This document shows positions 15,674-23,652 of a stretch of DNA of 35,618 bases, in pieces. The stretch lies in contig NZ_AUGY01000084.1 of NCBI RefSeq assembly GCF_000422905.1, positions 1 through 35,618 on the forward strand. The letters are read 5' to 3'. The notes under the pieces are model-generated. The model was given only the letters and a program-made list of their open reading frames with translations. It was not told the DNA's origin and did no database searches. The first letter of the stretch is position 1; each line of letters begins with the position of its first letter. Origin of the DNA: Paenibacillus alginolyticus DSM 5050 = NBRC 15375 (GTDB lineage: Bacteria > Bacillota > Bacilli > Paenibacillales > NBRC-103111). The translations under genes and the position numbers were made by a program.

Positions 15674-16735
15674 ATGAAAAAATCACTAACCAGTCTTCTA
15701 TCCCTGCTGCTTGTCGGTTCTCTGATCGGATGCGGTGCAAAAGAGACCCCAACAGCAAAACCTGCCGAATCTTCTGCACAACCTACGACTAGTCAACCCT
15801 CACCAAAAACGGGCGGTAAGCTTACCTTGTATTCCCCGAATGCAGCTGAGCTCAATAACCCAATTATTAAGGAGTTTCAGGATCGTACAGGCATTGAGGT
15901 ACAGTTGATTTCCGGTGGTACAGGTGACCTCTTGAAGCGTGTACAAGCCGAGGCTGCTAATCCGCTGGGCGATATATTTTGGGCTGGCGGTGCTGATTCT
16001 CTTGAAGCCTATAAAAAATATTTTGAACCTTATAAAATAAAGGAATACGACAATATTTCTCCGCAATATGTAGACAAAAACAACGTATGGACACCATTTG
16101 CCGCACTGCCAATGATCATTATGTACAACAAAGAATTGGTTAAAGCAGGCGAAGAGCCTAAGGGCTGGACGGATCTATTGGATCCGAAGTGGAAAGGGAA
16201 GATTGCTTATGCGGATCCTGCAAAGTCCGGTTCTTCCTATACGCAATTAATCACCATGCTGACAGCAAACGGGAAAGACCAAGGTTGGGGTTTTATTAAG
16301 AAGTTTGTAACTAACCTTGATGGTAAAGTATTGTCAGGTTCAGGCCAGGTTTATAAAGGGGTAGCTGACAAAGAATTTGCGCTTGGAGTTACGCTTGAAG
16401 AAGCAGCGTATCGTTATGTGGAAGGCGGCGCCAAAGTCGGCATTATTTATCCATCCGAAGGAACTTCAGCTGTTCCCGATGGAGCTGCAGTCATCAAAGG
16501 CGCTAAAAACATGGAAGATGCGAAGAAATTTATCGATTTCCTAGTAAGTAAAGACGTGCAGTCTCTCATTCAAAAGGAATTCAAACGCCGTTCCGTCCGT
16601 AAGGATGCAGAAGTGATTCAAGGTATTGCACAAGCCAAAGATATCAAGCTCGTCGACTATGATTTTGATTGGGCTTCCAGCAAGAAAGATGAAAATATTA
16701 AACGTTTCGGCAAAATTGTTTCTGGACAAGAATAA
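15674..16735 (+). CDS. Substrate-binding lipoprotein of an AfuA/FbpA-type ABC importer
   Basis: The 353-residue protein has a lipoprotein signal peptide with lipobox LIGC (Cys20) and a Thr/Pro/Ser-rich spacer. The binding domain starts at LTLYSPNAAELNNPIIKEF and includes GDIFWAGGADSLEAY and the long WTDLLDPKWKGKIAYADP block typical of the ferric-type binding proteins. That family includes iron(III) binders (FbpA), the hexose-phosphate binder AfuA and the S. aureus sensor HptA. I do not see a pair of neighbouring tyrosines clearly aligned for iron, so the substrate is open. ATG 15674 follows GGAGGG. A terminator sits between this gene and the ATPase, which should make this protein more abundant than the other subunits. 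Confidence 0.88.
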   Translation: MKKSLTSLLSLLLVGSLIGCGAKETPTAKPAESSAQPTTSQPSPKTGGKLTLYSPNAAELNNPIIKEFQDRTGIEVQLISGGTGDLLKRVQAEAANPLGDIFWAGGADSLEAYKKYFEPYKIKEYDNISPQYVDKNNVWTPFAALPMIIMYNKELVKAGEEPKGWTDLLDPKWKGKIAYADPAKSGSSYTQLITMLTANGKDQGWGFIKKFVTNLDGKVLSGSGQVYKGVADKEFALGVTLEEAAYRYVEGGAKVGIIYPSEGTSAVPDGAAVIKGAKNMEDAKKFIDFLVSKDVQSLIQKEFKRRSVRKDAEVIQGIAQAKDIKLVDYDFDWASSKKDENIKRFGKIVSGQE

Positions 16736-16754
16736 GGATTTTGATCAAATGAGC

Positions 16755-16789
16755 GGTGCCTTACTTTAACGGTCTAGGCACCTTTTTTT
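16755..16789 (+). terminator. Internal terminator between binding protein and ATPase genes
   Basis: GGTGCC (16755-16760) and GGCACC (16777-16782) form a stem followed by seven T (16783-16789). The ATPase ribosome site follows within 10 bases, so partial read-through is the likely mode. Confidence 0.75.
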
Positions 16790-16809
16790 AGACATCGGAG
16801 GTAAATAAC

Positions 16810-17910
16810 ATGCAAAAAATCGTCTTTGACCACGTGACCAAATATTTCGGAACCGCCAAGGCGGTCAATGATGCTCATTTCACAATCCAAGAAGGGGAAT
16901 TCTTCACCCTACTGGGTCCAAGCGGATGCGGAAAAACTACGCTGCTGCGTACAATTGCCGGCTTCTACCGTCAAGAAGAAGGCGATATTTACTTCGGCGA
17001 CCGCAAGATTAATGATGTGCCGACACATGAAAGAAACATTGGGATGGTTTTTCAAAACTATGCGATTTTTCCTCATATGACTGTGTTTGAAAACGTGGCT
17101 TATGGATTAAAGGCTCGGAATGTGAATAAGAAAGAAACGGAACAGCGCGTCATGGAAGCGCTAGAGATGGTTCAGCTGCAGCACTTACGGGATCGTGTTC
17201 CTTCTAATATGAGCGGCGGTCAGCAGCAGCGGATTGCATTGGCACGGGCTATCGTTATTCGTCCAGGCTTGTTATTAATGGATGAACCATTGTCCAACCT
17301 TGACGCCAAATTACGTATCAAGATGAGATCGGACATTCGCAGGCTCCAAAAAGAACTGAACATCACTACAATTTACGTAACGCATGATCAGGAAGAAGCT
17401 TTGGCTGTTTCCGACCGCATTGCCGTTATGAGTGAAGGTATCATTCAACAAATTGCGCCTCCAGAGGACATCTATGCCTATCCGGCTAACCAATTTGTAG
17501 CCAACTTCATCGGTACATCGAACTTTATCGAGGCTCAGTGCCGCGGGAGTAAAAGTGATCCAAATGAAGCAGAGATTCAATTGCTCGGAACGTCCTTCCG
17601 GCTGCCTATCTTGAAGTCATACGAAGGGAAATCACTGTTCTCTCTGCGTCCCGAGCGTATTCGGCTTGAATCCGAGAACACAGGCGAGCATTTAATTCGA
17701 GGTACTGTCGAATCCGTTACGTTCCTTGGCGAAAAAGTAAGCTATTTAATCGAGCTTCCAAATGGTTTTGTAATCGACGTTCAAGAGCATGCTGTTGAGC
17801 CTCATCAGCTGCGTAAGGTGAAGCAAGTTGTTTATGTGAATTTACAACTGGATAAAGCAACGATGTTTGATGAAAGCGGCAAGGAGGCGGTCTACCGTGC
17901 AAGCCGTTAA
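16810..17910 (+). CDS. ABC importer ATPase, AfuC/FbpC/PotA-like
   Basis: The 366-residue nucleotide-binding protein has Walker A GPSGCGKTT (residues 36-44), Q-loop FQNYAIFPHM, the signature MSGGQQQR (from residue 134), Walker B LLLMDEP (Asp158-Glu159), and the H-loop in YVTHDQEEA. A C-terminal TOBE-type regulatory region follows from about residue 240. This is the form used by iron, putrescine, sugar and sugar-phosphate importers. ATG 16810 follows GGAGG. It overlaps the permease start by 14 bases. As the ugp genes nearby lack an ATPase, this protein could in principle serve them too, but that is speculative. Confidence 0.94.
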   Translation: MQKIVFDHVTKYFGTAKAVNDAHFTIQEGEFFTLLGPSGCGKTTLLRTIAGFYRQEEGDIYFGDRKINDVPTHERNIGMVFQNYAIFPHMTVFENVAYGLKARNVNKKETEQRVMEALEMVQLQHLRDRVPSNMSGGQQQRIALARAIVIRPGLLLMDEPLSNLDAKLRIKMRSDIRRLQKELNITTIYVTHDQEEALAVSDRIAVMSEGIIQQIAPPEDIYAYPANQFVANFIGTSNFIEAQCRGSKSDPNEAEIQLLGTSFRLPILKSYEGKSLFSLRPERIRLESENTGEHLIRGTVESVTFLGEKVSYLIELPNGFVIDVQEHAVEPHQLRKVKQVVYVNLQLDKATMFDESGKEAVYRASR

Positions 17911-19564
17911 GAGAAGCCGGTGGTTCTCCTTCAAACAATGGGACTTCTGGTCTTGGGTGACATTGTTTGTGTATCTCTTTTTACTCGCTTTTATCGTATA
18001 CCCTTTGTTCTCCTTATTGTTCAACAGTTTTTTTAATGACCAAGGGATGTTCTCATTAGCCAATTATGCGAATTTCATCAAGTTGAAGTACTATTACAGC
18101 GCTCTTTGGAACAGTTTGAAGGTATCTGTTCTTACAACTGTGTTTTCTATCCTAATAGGTGTTCCACTTGCCTATATCACGACTCGCTACAACGTGAAAT
18201 TTAAAGGTATTATTCAAATTCTTGTTATTATGTCCCTACTTTCTCCTCCTTTTATCGGAGCCTATTCTTGGATTTTGATGTTGGGGAATAACGGTTTTCT
18301 AACACGCTTCCTGCATGATATCGGGATTCCATTTTCCTCTATTTATGGGTGGAAGGGCATTGTGTTCGTCTTTACGCTTCAGTTCTATCCGCATATTTAT
18401 TTGTATGTTTCAGGCGCATTGAAAACGATTGATACTTCGCTCGAAGAGGCAGCAGAAAGCTTGGGTCGTTCAAGCTTCCACAGGCTGCGCACCGTTACGA
18501 TTCCGTTGATTTTTCCTACACTTTCAGCTGGTGCATTAATGGTGTTTATGGCGTCATTTGCAGATTTTGGTACGCCGATGCTGCTGGGCCAAGGTTTCAA
18601 AGTGTTGCCAATCTTAGCTTATGAGCAGTTCATCAGCGAGATGGGTGGAAACCCCGCCATGGCTAGTACGTTAAGTGTGATCCTTATCATTTGTTCTACG
18701 AGTATTTTGTTTCTACAACGATACTTTGTCTCCCGCAAAAATTATACGATGACGGGTATGCGTACACCGAAAGTAGAAATACTGGGGCCGCTGAAAAAAT
18801 GGTTATTTACTGGATTTGCTTTGTTGGTCGCATGTGTATCGATTATTCCTCAGGCGACGGTCATTGTGACCTCCTTCATCAAAACCAAAGGACCGGTATT
18901 TCAAAGCGGATTTAGTTTAAATAGTTATAAAGAAATTTTGTTCCGCGTACCCAAAGCGATCTTGAATACGTACACCTACTCTCTTATATCCATCGTGATC
19001 ATGGTTGTCATGGGGATGCTAGTTGCCTACGTGTTGGTGCGCAGGAAATCGAAGCTGACAGCGATGCTCGATTCCTTGATCATGATACCGTATGTCATGC
19101 CGGGAACTGTTTTGGGGATCAGCATGATCATTGCTTTTAATAAGCCTCCTGTGGTGCTGACAGGGACATGGGTTATTCTGGTCATCGCTTATGTGGTGCG
19201 CAAGCTGCCATACACGATTCGTTCCAGTACGGCGATCTTGTATCAATTGGACCGCAGCGTTGAGGAAGCTTCGATCAGCCTTGGTGTTCCACCGATGAAG
19301 ACGTTCTTCAAGACCACGGGACGTTTGATGGCACCCGGCGTATTGTCCGGAGCCATTCTGAGCTGGGTCACGACCATTAATGAATTAAGTTCTACGATTG
19401 TACTTTACTACGGGGCGACAGCAACCATTACCGTGACAATTTATAGCGAGGTATTTACAGCAAACTACGGTACAGGTGCAGCTCTGGCATCGATCCTGTC
19501 CCTTACCACGTTAATTTCCTTGATCATAGCTAATAAGCTCAGCAAGAAGGGGCTGCAGCTGTAA
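17897..19564 (+). CDS. Fused double permease of an AfuB/FbpB-type ABC importer
   Basis: The 555-residue protein has about 12 membrane helices in two repeats. Each half carries an EAA loop that contacts the ATPase: EEAAESLGRSSFHRLRTVTI in the first and EEASISLGVPPMKTFFKTTG in the second. Fusion of the two halves into one chain is the rule in AfuB/FbpB/SfuB permeases. The start GTG 17897 sits 9 bases after AAGGAGG (17881-17887), which lies inside the ATPase gene; an upstream in-frame ATG at 17867 has no such site. With the preceding two genes it makes a complete importer. Confidence 0.93.
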   Translation: MQAVKRSRWFSFKQWDFWSWVTLFVYLFLLAFIVYPLFSLLFNSFFNDQGMFSLANYANFIKLKYYYSALWNSLKVSVLTTVFSILIGVPLAYITTRYNVKFKGIIQILVIMSLLSPPFIGAYSWILMLGNNGFLTRFLHDIGIPFSSIYGWKGIVFVFTLQFYPHIYLYVSGALKTIDTSLEEAAESLGRSSFHRLRTVTIPLIFPTLSAGALMVFMASFADFGTPMLLGQGFKVLPILAYEQFISEMGGNPAMASTLSVILIICSTSILFLQRYFVSRKNYTMTGMRTPKVEILGPLKKWLFTGFALLVACVSIIPQATVIVTSFIKTKGPVFQSGFSLNSYKEILFRVPKAILNTYTYSLISIVIMVVMGMLVAYVLVRRKSKLTAMLDSLIMIPYVMPGTVLGISMIIAFNKPPVVLTGTWVILVIAYVVRKLPYTIRSSTAILYQLDRSVEEASISLGVPPMKTFFKTTGRLMAPGVLSGAILSWVTTINELSSTIVLYYGATATITVTIYSEVFTANYGTGAALASILSLTTLISLIIANKLSKKGLQL

Positions 19565-19664
19565 CAGCTTGAGTGAGAAGCTTCTTTTATGAACGCTCAT
19601 GTTTTTGGGAACTTGTCGTGCTACAATGAAAATGATTGTCATGATGAGCTTACCGGGAGGAACC

Positions 19665-20903
19665 ATGAAGCGAAATAGATGGATAATTTGGGGCATAGCG
19701 ATACAACTGATCCTTATCATTGCTGCTTCTTTTATGTTTAACTATAAGAAATCGACGACTACAAGCGAAGAATCCGTTCGTGGAACGGCTCTAACCATCT
19801 GGGTTTATAGTCAAGGCTTGGAAACTTCAATTAATGAGTTTCATCAAGCTTATCCCAATATTGATGTGGATGTGAGATACTTCCGCTCGAGTGATCAATT
19901 ATTTACGGAATTAATGGCAGCCATATCTGCTAATGCGGCGCCACAGCTTGCTGAAATTAAGAGCTTTTATGGGATTGCCCAGCTTGTGGATGCCGGAGCG
20001 GTGCTTCCCGTAGATAATTTATCCATACCAGAATGGAAGAAATTGCAGCCTACGTTTACCGAGCCTTTCCATTACTCAGACCTGGATTGGGCGGTGCCGA
20101 TCGGTGGAAGCATACCTATGCTTTATTACCGGGAGGAACTGCTCAAGAACTCTCAAAAGGGCTCTTTTACCGGATGGGGTGAAGTGTCGAATGCGGCAAT
20201 GGAAACAAATCTGATTGGGAACGACGAAGGTATGAAAGGACACGGGGGAATTGCCATCGACAAGGAATTGCCTTGGTATCTGGAGAGCTTAAACGTTAAG
20301 GGCAGCCATGGCGATACGGAGGAATATGGGAAGTTCGACTCTGCAATTTCGATGTGGGGAGAGTGGGTTCATAACTTGAAAATGATGAAGCCGCTCACTC
20401 ATCGTCGGGCTGCGAGTGATTTTATTAATGGAAAAATCGGTCTATTCCTAAGTTCTTCTGAACAACTAACGACGGTAGAACGATATATTGGCGGTAAGTT
20501 CCAATATAATGCCCAGTGGTTACCTGGTCTGGAACAACAGGGAATTGTGCCTAGCATCGATGGGATGGTTGTTTTAAATTCAACACAAACCAAAGTGAAG
20601 GCGGCTAACAGCTTTATTTCTTATATGATCCATGAGACCACACAAAATGATTTATGGCGCAGCAATGGTTTAATTCCTTCGCGGTCCGATGTTCTACTGA
20701 AGCTTCAAGAAGAAGGTCAGTGGAATGCGAGTCAAAAGATGATGCTTGATTCGGTGCGTATGTTCTCGGCCAAGAGGCCTGCAAAGATGGACTTCGAACG
20801 GTGGAGCTACACACAATCCATGCTGGAGCAATTAGAACAGGATCCAAACGATGCGAAGGAAAAGCATTTTGAGGAAGAATACGAGACTTGGCTTCTCAAA
20901 TAG
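19665..20903 (+). CDS. Membrane-anchored solute-binding-protein-like protein
   Basis: The 412-residue protein has an N-terminal hydrophobic segment (about residues 7-25, IIWGIAIQLILIIAASFMF) without a lipobox cysteine, so it is probably a signal anchor. The rest resembles family 1 (MalE/UgpB-like) binding proteins: LTIWVYSQGLETSINEFHQ, PNIDVDVRYF, PMLYYREELL, SFISYMIHE and similar blocks. It differs in family from the lipoprotein at 15674. ATG 19665 follows GGGAGG with short spacing; the frame is open further upstream without a better site. Its place behind the permease suggests either an accessory sensor domain for the YesM kinase or a second receptor for the importer. There is no dedicated permease for it here. 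Confidence 0.75.
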   Translation: MKRNRWIIWGIAIQLILIIAASFMFNYKKSTTTSEESVRGTALTIWVYSQGLETSINEFHQAYPNIDVDVRYFRSSDQLFTELMAAISANAAPQLAEIKSFYGIAQLVDAGAVLPVDNLSIPEWKKLQPTFTEPFHYSDLDWAVPIGGSIPMLYYREELLKNSQKGSFTGWGEVSNAAMETNLIGNDEGMKGHGGIAIDKELPWYLESLNVKGSHGDTEEYGKFDSAISMWGEWVHNLKMMKPLTHRRAASDFINGKIGLFLSSSEQLTTVERYIGGKFQYNAQWLPGLEQQGIVPSIDGMVVLNSTQTKVKAANSFISYMIHETTQNDLWRSNGLIPSRSDVLLKLQEEGQWNASQKMMLDSVRMFSAKRPAKMDFERWSYTQSMLEQLEQDPNDAKEKHFEEEYETWLLK

Positions 20904-20944
20904 ACGAAGAAATTACAGACATGAGATGAAGGTGGCGTACAACT

Positions 20945-21802
20945 ATGCATGTAGAAAAACTATCCTTACCGGGCAGCGGTGAATGGAATGAAGATGCACT
21001 TGTTGAGAATGAACAGTTACATTTATTTGGGGTATTGGACGGTGCAACTTCTCTGCATCCCTTTCGTGGTCCTAACAACGAAACGGGGGGATACTTGGCC
21101 TCACAAGTGATCAAACAGTATTTGGAGTCGCTGCTAGCGGAGGATGTTGCTGATTTGGATCTCAAGCAGCTGGTTATCCAAGCTAATATCCGATTAAGGG
21201 AGAAAATGGAAGCGGCGGGCATCCATACATCGGATAAAGCTGCTTTATGGACGAGTTCTCTCGCTCTCATCCGAATTGAGGATAACTATATCGATTATGC
21301 ACAGGTTGGAGATTGTATGATCGTGGCTGTTTATCAGGACGGGTCGCTTCGGACGATATCGCGCGATCAGGTTGCACATATTGATCTAGAGTCCAAACAC
21401 ATTTGGGAGCAAGGCATCGAGAAGGGCATTGTGAAGCGAGAGGACCTTTGGGAACTCGTTAAACCGATCATTTTGCAAAATAAATCAAAGATGAATACGA
21501 TGGCTGGCTACTCTGTGATGAGCGGTGAACCGCATCTGGCCGAATTCATCGAATACGGTAGAATCAACCGAATTCAGTTGAAGTCATTGCTGCTTGTTAC
21601 CGACGGGCTTTTCCCGCATACAGAACGTGGAGGCGAGCCGATTGACGTCATTCAGGAGCTGACTACCTCCATTACCAATAGCACATTGGCCGATTATGCG
21701 GATTGGTTGTTCAATCTTGAATTAAACGATAAGGATTGCCAGCGTTACCCTCGTTTCAAGGTTTCGGATGATAAAACAGGGATTTGGATTCAGTTTGAAT
21801 AG
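20945..21802 (+). CDS. PP2C-type serine/threonine phosphatase domain protein
   Basis: The 285-residue protein shows the PP2C motif series in order: WNEDAL (residues 14-19), GVLDGAT (29-35), YAQVGDCMIVAV (motif with GD), LLVTDGLF near residue 220, and SDDKTGIWI at the C-terminus. The Asp residues that bind the two metal ions are therefore kept, so it is likely active. The chain is a free-standing catalytic domain with no membrane segment, so it should be cytoplasmic. ATG 20945 follows AAGGTGG. It lies 41 bases after the anchored binding-protein gene and 45 before a chemoreceptor gene, with no terminator seen, so co-transcription is possible. Its target is unknown; no partner Ser/Thr kinase gene is in the window. 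Confidence 0.82.
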   Translation: MHVEKLSLPGSGEWNEDALVENEQLHLFGVLDGATSLHPFRGPNNETGGYLASQVIKQYLESLLAEDVADLDLKQLVIQANIRLREKMEAAGIHTSDKAALWTSSLALIRIEDNYIDYAQVGDCMIVAVYQDGSLRTISRDQVAHIDLESKHIWEQGIEKGIVKREDLWELVKPIILQNKSKMNTMAGYSVMSGEPHLAEFIEYGRINRIQLKSLLLVTDGLFPHTERGGEPIDVIQELTTSITNSTLADYADWLFNLELNDKDCQRYPRFKVSDDKTGIWIQFE

Positions 21803-21847
21803 CATAAGCAGCCATTTTATATTTTATTACTAGAAGGTAGTTGATAT

Positions 21848-23548
21848 ATGAGATTATCTGTCGGGAAAAAAATCATGCTAGGGATTGCCATCATTTTTGT
21901 ATTGATGCTTGTCATGGCGCTATTTTCAATCAACCGAATGAATATCATGAAGGAACGGATTGATTCCATAACGGCTGTCTCTTTGCCCGGCGTAGAGTTA
22001 ATCAATGAGTTGAATTTTGAGGTAGAGCATGTCATGCGCTTGACCGTCATGCATCTAGATGAGACGCTTAAGACCGGTAAAGACAGACAGGAAAGCAGTA
22101 TTGCTCTCGTATACCGAAAAATTGATCAGACATTGGCCGAGTATGAAAAAAAGGCTGTCATAGAAGAAGATCGCAAAAATCTGGATGAATTTAAAGGAAA
22201 ATGGATCGAATTTAAAGACGTCAATAAACAGACTTTAGAAGCAAGTCAAGCTAAAAATGGCGCCAAGGCTGCGCAATTGCTTGCACAAGCGGAAGAGTTG
22301 AATGTGACGATACAAGCTATCTTTGACAAAATGAAAATATACAACGACAGCGAGGCTGTCCATGCAACGGATGAAGCAATCGGCGCCTTCTCTTCAGCGA
22401 AGACGGGGCTGACCTTATTGTTGATCTTTAGCTTGCTAACAGCTGCAGCTGTCATTGTGAGTGTTCATCTTCTAGTTTCCAAAACCTTACATAAGGTAAC
22501 TTCCCATATCGTTCAAGTAGCCAAAGGGGAACTAGATGTCCAGCCTTTAAAAGTAAAAAGCAAGGACGAGCTGGGGCAATTGGCCAAGGCAGCAAACGAC
22601 ATGGTCGTTCATTTGAGGGAAACTCTGCTGCAAACGTCAACAACCTCCGCTCAGGTCGCTGCTTTATCGGAAGAGCTTGCAGTAAGTGCTAATCAAACAG
22701 CTGCCTCTTCGAGACAAGTTGCCACCGCCGTTCAAGAAGTTGCTGGAGGGGCAGCTGATCAGCTCATCAGTACGGAAGAAGCAGCTAAGGCGATGGAAGA
22801 AATGGCGATAGGAATCGGACGAATTGCAGAGACGTCTTCCGTCGTTTCGGAAAAGTCTGTTGAAACCTCGACACAGGCTGAGCAAGGAAATGAAGCTATC
22901 CGTCAAGTAGTTGCTCAAATGGGATTCATTCAAGATTCAGCAACCACAACAGCAGATTTTGTTGGGCGGCTTGGGCAGCGATCAGAGGAAATTGGCGCGA
23001 TTGTATCGATGATATCTGACATTGCAACCCAGACGAACTTACTGGCACTGAATGCCTCCATCGAAGCAGCAAGAGCGGGTGCAGGAGGAAGAGGGTTCGC
23101 GGTCGTCGCGAATGAAGTGAAAAAATTATCTGCACAATCCAGTTCATCCGCTAACGAAATTGCTGCATTAATCCATGAAATTCAATCAGAAACAAGGCTT
23201 GCTGTAGAAGCCATACAATCCGTTACTCGTGAAGTTACGATAGGTATCTCTGTGGCTGATACGACTAGTGAAAAGTTCGGCTCTATACTCGATTCCATTC
23301 AGCATATCAACAACGAAATTCAAGAGGTTTCAGCGATCTCAGAGCAAATGGCCGCCTCATCCGAGCAAATCACTGCATCTATTATTTCAACTGCATCGAT
23401 TGCTAGAAATGCTAATGATAATACCCAGTCTGTAGCCAACGCATCTGATCGGCAGTTGCTTTCCATGGAAGGTATTTCCTCATCTGCCTCACATCTGTCT
23501 GGTATGGCTGAAAGCTTGCAGCACTTGATCCTTAAGTTCAAGCTGTAA
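21848..23548 (+). CDS. Methyl-accepting chemotaxis protein (4HB type)
   Basis: The 566-residue chemoreceptor has TM1 at about 8-27, a four-helix-bundle type ligand domain (28-185), TM2 at about 187-208, a HAMP domain, and a long signalling coiled coil. Its hairpin tip is conserved (ISDIATQTNLLALNASIEAARAGAGGRGFAVVANEVKKLS, shown here only to locate it around residues 392-430). The receptor would contact CheA/CheW at that tip. No che genes are nearby. ATG 21848 follows AGAAGGT. Its position behind the importer and phosphatase suggests it may report on the same nutrient. Confidence 0.93.
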   Translation: MRLSVGKKIMLGIAIIFVLMLVMALFSINRMNIMKERIDSITAVSLPGVELINELNFEVEHVMRLTVMHLDETLKTGKDRQESSIALVYRKIDQTLAEYEKKAVIEEDRKNLDEFKGKWIEFKDVNKQTLEASQAKNGAKAAQLLAQAEELNVTIQAIFDKMKIYNDSEAVHATDEAIGAFSSAKTGLTLLLIFSLLTAAAVIVSVHLLVSKTLHKVTSHIVQVAKGELDVQPLKVKSKDELGQLAKAANDMVVHLRETLLQTSTTSAQVAALSEELAVSANQTAASSRQVATAVQEVAGGAADQLISTEEAAKAMEEMAIGIGRIAETSSVVSEKSVETSTQAEQGNEAIRQVVAQMGFIQDSATTTADFVGRLGQRSEEIGAIVSMISDIATQTNLLALNASIEAARAGAGGRGFAVVANEVKKLSAQSSSSANEIAALIHEIQSETRLAVEAIQSVTREVTIGISVADTTSEKFGSILDSIQHINNEIQEVSAISEQMAASSEQITASIISTASIARNANDNTQSVANASDRQLLSMEGISSSASHLSGMAESLQHLILKFKL

Positions 23549-23573
23549 TTTCAAACCATCTAAGAACAAGTTG

Positions 23574-23623
23574 AACTCAAAAAAGCGCGCACCGATAAGT
23601 ATCGGCACACGCTTTTTGAGTTT
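23574..23623. terminator. Bidirectional terminator between the chemoreceptor gene and ugpB
   Basis: AACTCAAAAAAGCG on the left and CGCTTTTTGAGTT on the right form the outer stem; CCGATA/TATCGG forms an inner stem. The flanking A and T runs serve both convergent genes. Confidence 0.85.
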
Positions 23624-23652
23624 ATTTCTATTAGTCAAATCGTTGTTTCCAA

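Noticed and set aside
20896..21270. A 124-residue minus-strand frame opposite the PP2C gene
   Set aside because: It overlaps a gene with clear PP2C motifs and has no family resemblance or ribosome site.
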